Source of the DNA: Pelodera strongyloides
Lineage: Eukaryota > Nematoda > Chromadorea > Rhabditida > Rhabditidae
Reading direction: 5' to 3'
DNA: 64,000 nucleotides
Assembly (NCBI GenBank): GCA_036852015.1
Contig: JAANDG010000281.1
Span: forward strand, 1 to 64,000
A model generated the notes under the pieces. It saw nothing but the letters and a program-made list of their open reading frames with translations. It was not told the DNA's origin and made no database searches. This document shows, piece by piece, positions 59,301-64,000 of the stretch (its first letter is position 1; the number at the start of each line of letters is the position of its first letter). Both the position numbers and the translations under genes were made by a program.

Positions 59301-62214
59301 AGAAAAATACATCAAATTTTCTGGTTATGTCTTCATATATAAGATCAGCTTATCCCGATTACAATATTTACTTGTGGCCGTGAAGTTTATTCGAAGAACA
59401 TACAGAAGGAGAAAATTGCTTCAAATGCATTTTCGACTTCAAGTACAAGTTGTCAGAACTAATTTATTTCTGGTGGGAATAATTTTCTGCAAATCACGAA
59501 TTGTTGGCTCTCTATCAAATTCAAATGTAAAAAATATCCTTATTTTAAGACTTAACGTTAGTTATAGCAAAATCCGCAGCTCTTTTTGACTCCTATGTTT
59601 TACCACACGAGGGTGTATTTCGTAGAGATCTGTTGTTCCGTGAGCGGAAAAAAAAGTGTTTGGTTTTAGGTTACGGATGTAGTCTTTTATTACTAGGACT
59701 CTTAAACCAAAGGGATCTCTTCAAAGTGATAGGGCCTACACAAACATACGTTGAAGCAGGATGTGGCATTTAGTCTAGTTTACACTAATGGATAAAATGG
59801 GATAATATTTGAAATATTTAATGACAATAATTTTGCGTTACACCAACAATATTATTATTAAGATCTACTCGATTTTAGTATATTAACTAGGAGTCAACGG
59901 ATGGCACGAACACTTTGTATTCTCACATCCGTATTGGAAGAGTACAACCTTTTTGCGCAAATCATTTTTTCGAAACATTTGACAAGATTTTCGACGTCGT
60001 CCCTTCTGACACAGCCGCGGGTAAAATTCTATTTGCATATGACAATTCGCATAAAATTTGGATGTGGTCTTTAGTGCAGAGATTGGGTTCAGTCAGTAGG
60101 TGGGTGGAGGTTAACAGAACCTTGTTGACTATGAAATTTGCATACCATAACTAAAGAAAATAACTCACGCAGGCGTCAAGGACTTCATCGTGAAGAATAT
60201 ATATATGAGGGCATATGACTAGGACACTGGGTTAGGGTAAGCATATGCTCTTAGGCTGTCTCATAAAAGTAAATGGGATTTTTGGTGTGGTGGTACATTA
60301 GGTATAAAATAAAAGCCAGGCCAGGAAGCTTCTTGCTGTAAAGGACGTGCTTCCTACAGTCAAAAATATTAAATACTTACGCTTACTTTTTTATGTGACT
60401 GATCTAATGTGCGCTTATTTTGTGCGGAATAATGAATTTCTAATTTTTTCTGAGCTTGCGTCTTTTGCATCTTGGTATTGTTAGAAAGATATCATACGAC
60501 TATTTATGGTTAATCTGTCAATGTGTTGCTTTTCTTACAATTAGTGAAACATTTTAGACACAGTTTTTCCTGTGTACTTATTGAGCGTTTTTTATTACTT
60601 GAAATTGTGCACTGCCTCGAATTTCACCTTTATATTTATATGGATCGGATTACTTATAAGTAAATATAAACCATGAGTATATATGTACATTATGATGTTG
60701 ACAGACATTCGTAGCAGCAGTGTTTATTTTCTTCAGAAGATCTTTGTACATTAGCCATATTGTGGGGTTTATATAATACATAGATTCATGAAAAAGTTAC
60801 CCTAGGACCTTGCATAAACTAAATAAGTTTTTTTTCATCTGTTTCTTCTAACCATTTCGGAGACAATAACCAGAAGTAAGACAACTCACGGTCCTCTATA
60901 TGCAGGCATTTAATGGGCTTAATATTACAGGATTGGTCGCAGAAATTAAATTATAGTATTTTATTTTTGCATAGGGTCCGCGAGGGACCCATAAAAATAA
61001 TCATACGTGAAATAATTTGATTTATAAGTGCATTATTGGGTCGTCACAGTAACAATTGTGTGGATTTGACTCATTTGACGTTTGCCAAAGAAATATTTAT
61101 ATTTATATTTTTTGGGGGAGGCAATGATCTTGATGTGCATAACTTTATAGTTTCGTTTGATCTGGAAACTATTGAAATAGATTTTGCAGGGACTATGAAT
61201 TTTGAATTCTAGCTTTACTTACAATACTGCAGTTTTTTTCTGAAATCCCCACCCCGGCTAGACGGTACTACGTACTACTTTTTTACGCAAAAGACAAGGA
61301 AGGTTTCGACTGGATTTCAATTTGGGTTAAAAATTAATGAAATGGACCAAATGGAAATGCTGATTGTGAGAAATACGAAAAAAAATATTTCACATATGTA
61401 TATTTTACAAGTATGCGCTCTAAACACGAGAACAAACGGGGTACTTCGTTCAAGAAAGCAAGTCAAAAATACGAGTTGAAGCTCCAAAAAGCTTCTCTAG
61501 TTGTACGTTTCTAACTATGCAATATGGATATTTTACCTTCACTGTCACTGTTTGTATGCTGCCTTTTTGGCTGGTGTTCAAAAACAAATATCGTTTATTC
61601 CCGTGTTACGTGCCGTGGTAATTGCGGGGCGATTAAATTAATGTTGTCCAAAGAGGGGGCTTTCGTTCACATTTCCGTTTACTATAAATCATATAAATCA
61701 TAAGGGAATACGGGGAACTCTGGAAAATACCGTAGTGCTATATATTCTGCGACCATGTGAAAGAAGTTGTAAATTGGCGAATAAAAACGTCCCCCCAACT
61801 GCCAACTTGAGAAGTTACTAGTCTTTTATGTGTTACTAAAGTAATTAAAGAGAAAGAAGTGCATACGAGATGTGAAGTTGAGACGAGTTGAGAAAAGTAC
61901 TTGGAGCGAACATAGATCAAGCTTTACATCAAAAGTTACTTATCCGGAAAATGTGTATTTTTGCTTTAGAATTGATCTTTGAAGTAATTTGTATACCGTG
62001 AAATTGTATTCGTAGTTTTATTTAAATATCACTTGAAATTCTCTCACTAACGACCTTAATTGCAATTTTTTTCACATCATCTTTTACTTGATGGATTGTG
62101 AAGGAAAAGAATGCATTTACTCGCCCTGATGCACAGCTAATTGAGTTACGGATTATTCAAAGGATTTTCGTTTTGTGCAACAACCAGGGCACGATAAGGG
62201 AAATATTTTGTTTT
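56346..62214. other. 5.9 kb AT-rich DNA without a supportable gene
   Basis: Only simple features are visible: a GA-rich microsatellite at about 57,155-57,235, T- and A-runs, and short open frames with no domain. I saw no Ig, FnIII or kinase exon on the + strand, but short exons without a start codon could be missed by eye. Confidence 0.45.
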
Positions 62215-62394
62215 AAAGTGAAATACCGGCCGGTTTTTGAAACAAATCGAGTACACCAGCATTCTTATGCAGCTTATGCAAATGAGCATAAACTAGAATA
62301 AAAACTCGAGCTAAATTCGAGCAACTTAGCATAAATACGTAAACATTCAGTTATCCACGATGCGTTTCAAAAACCGGCAGGTATTTCGCTTTAA
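62215..62394. mobile_element. MITE copy 3 (AAAGCGAAATA family)
   Basis: The ends are AAAGTGAAATACCGGCCGG and CCGGCAGGTATTTCGCTTT, with inner TTTTTGAAACAAATCG and ATGCGTTTCAAAAA. The middle has TTATGCAAATGAGCATAAAC, as in copy 2. TTTTAAA and TTTAAAA flank it. Confidence 0.88.
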
Positions 62395-64000
62395 AATGCG
62401 TTATAGTTTCAGCCTTTTTAATATGTTTGCGCTATTGAAGCTAGAACATATATTTTATATGCATCACACACACACAAACGCTTATATAAACACGCACGCA
62501 TACATTATAAAGAAGCACCTGCGTATATAAAATACAACTTCATACATCTTTCTAAAATAAAACTTTCTGCAAGCGCATTAATATGCAACTTTGAGCTTCA
62601 TTAAAGGAAACCTACTTCAGCATCTTTTACGAAGTCAGCAAGATGTGAATTTACTTCAATACTTTAACTCACATGGTCGGCATGTTGGCGTAGTCTTTTT
62701 CTCGGTCCGTAACCGTTTGTTCCGTAAATTAGAGACTAGTTTGGGTCTTTGGCCCTAGACTTGCGGAAATCGAGGTCCTGTTCGCTGAATTCCTGTCCGA
62801 ATTAAGCGTTAACGAACTGAATAAGGAAGTAGAGTGGTAGAGCTTGCAGCAAAGAATCGCCTTTTGGTCGCCTCTTTTCACATGTAGCGATTATGAATTT
62901 CAATTAGATTGTTGCACATGCAAATTGGTAGTCGGAAGGGTAGAGACAGAAGACGTACTCGGCTCTTTCTCTCTCGGTTTCGGCGACGCAAAGAACGCTA
63001 TGTCGGGGACTGATTCTTGGGTCTTGGGTCCATATGCAGCAGAGGGTAGAACGGGACGCAGCACCCGCCCACTAATAGAAACACCCCAATTCTCGCAGAA
63101 GCTTGGAGGAGACCACGAGCTGAACTTGGGCAAAAGTGCGAAAATACCTGGGGGTGCCTTTTAGTTCATAGAAACAGGTGCAAGCTTTGATCCCAGGTCT
63201 TTAGTCAGGTAACCTTGAAATCTTCTTAATTAGCGTCGGATGCTTAGGCTAATTGTAAATACCTCTGTACTTTCGTCTCAGGAAATGAGCCATATGTCTT
63301 AAATCTTGAGCTTACTCCCAATCAAAGGCCCTGATATAATTGATTAAAAAAGGCATTTCTCAATGTTCGATGTTCATCTAAAAGCCCTGTGCTTTTGTTG
63401 GCGGCTAACATAAACACTGACTAGTGTTGGAGATCACTCTGTGCCAAACATGGACGTATGGAAGAGTGGGAAAATTGTTTCATTGACTCAGGAAGTATTT
63501 TTTAATATTATTAAAAAACAGCACCATGTTTTGTAAAAGTCACACAATTTACTACAGCAATACTAATTTCTCTGTTAATCGTCAACCCATTAGGCTTAAA
63601 TTTCCGTGGTGTTACGATGTTCATCTGATCTCAATGACGTTCACAAAAATTCAGTAACTTTTCACCTGATATATATATATATACCCTAAGGCCACCCGCA
63701 AACACCTGCAAGTAGTATGCTTACAAGTTCGTCGTTCCAAAATTGACATGAAACTCCAATAAGTGTGGAATTAATTTTGTTTCACCTTGTGTGACAGCAG
63801 AGAAACCTTTATAAATTGAGTAATTTACTTTTTAAAAAGACTTTTGCGACGTTGAGTCCTCTTGTTGATAGAGTACTTCTCATAAGAGTGATTAAATAGT
63901 TATTCCGATTTCAAGGAATTTCCAACAAGGTTTTTGCTCTTTAGCGCCTCTCTTAAGACCTACAAATTACGTTTTTCTTCTTTTCTGCGTGATATGTTGT
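62395..64000. other. Right edge: AT-rich DNA with one unexplained GC-richer patch
   Basis: A 106-codon open frame on + (62,844-63,164) and an overlapping 77-codon frame on - sit in a GC-richer patch. Neither has a recognisable motif or convincing splice sites. A (TA)n run lies near 63,668-63,683. The rest shows nothing. Confidence 0.35.

Overview
This looks like nuclear DNA of a nematode. It carries many short introns ending in TTTTAG or TTTCAG. A titin-like giant muscle gene lies on the + strand, and directly beside it, on the - strand, is a voltage-gated K+ channel that resembles EXP-2. From memory, C. elegans has the same pair (ttn-1 and exp-2) as neighbours on chromosome V. The long, transposon-filled introns suggest a species other than C. 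elegans. I cannot name the species from sequence alone.

Titin-like gene, bases 1-45,854 (+), incomplete at both ends. The window opens inside a giant exon (1-11,875) that is only repeats: six 163-residue units (type A), then about 17 copies of a second unit (type B), ten of them spaced 171 residues apart. Small exons (11,994-13,621) lead to three modular blocks in which Ig and FnIII domains alternate with Lys/Glu/Pro-rich elastic segments. These are Ig-Ig-FnIII plus KPEEKPKKK repeats (13,714-17,573), Ig-Ig-FnIII (17,678-18,870), and a 5.2-kb exon of about 38 39-residue charged units (23,771-28,952). Three Ig domains with linkers follow (29,082-31,944), then two further KPEEK exons (32,683-34,594 and 34,716-36,7xx). 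The 3' part (36,9xx-45,854) is a run of Ig and FnIII domains, interrupted by a charged linker at 41,450-42,410, and it reads like the stretch that precedes the kinase in titin/twitchin proteins. No kinase domain is visible. The last exon ends at a good donor, so the gene should continue.

exp-2-like Kv channel, 50,394-46,974 (-). Ten coding exons give a nearly complete channel of 471 or 473 residues: T1 with a non-Shaker zinc motif, S1-S6, and a GYGD filter on a 30-nt microexon. Two alternative in-frame terminal exons encode different tails.

Non-coding DNA. The 3.8-kb intron at 19,239-23,070 holds a nest of palindromic elements. One MITE family occurs three times (20.7, 45.9 and 62.2 kb). Bases 50,600-64,000 hold no gene I can support, only simple repeats, a minisatellite, one MITE and unexplained sequence.

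Sequence quality. Several 1-2 nt frameshifts fall in A/G-rich repeat DNA (6,150; 7,299; 7,560; 9,045-9,095; about 16,660; 33,735; 36,355), and 10,430-11,100 is badly scrambled. They look more like consensus errors in repeats than real mutations, but this cannot be settled here. Exon borders were read by eye from splice signals and codon phase.
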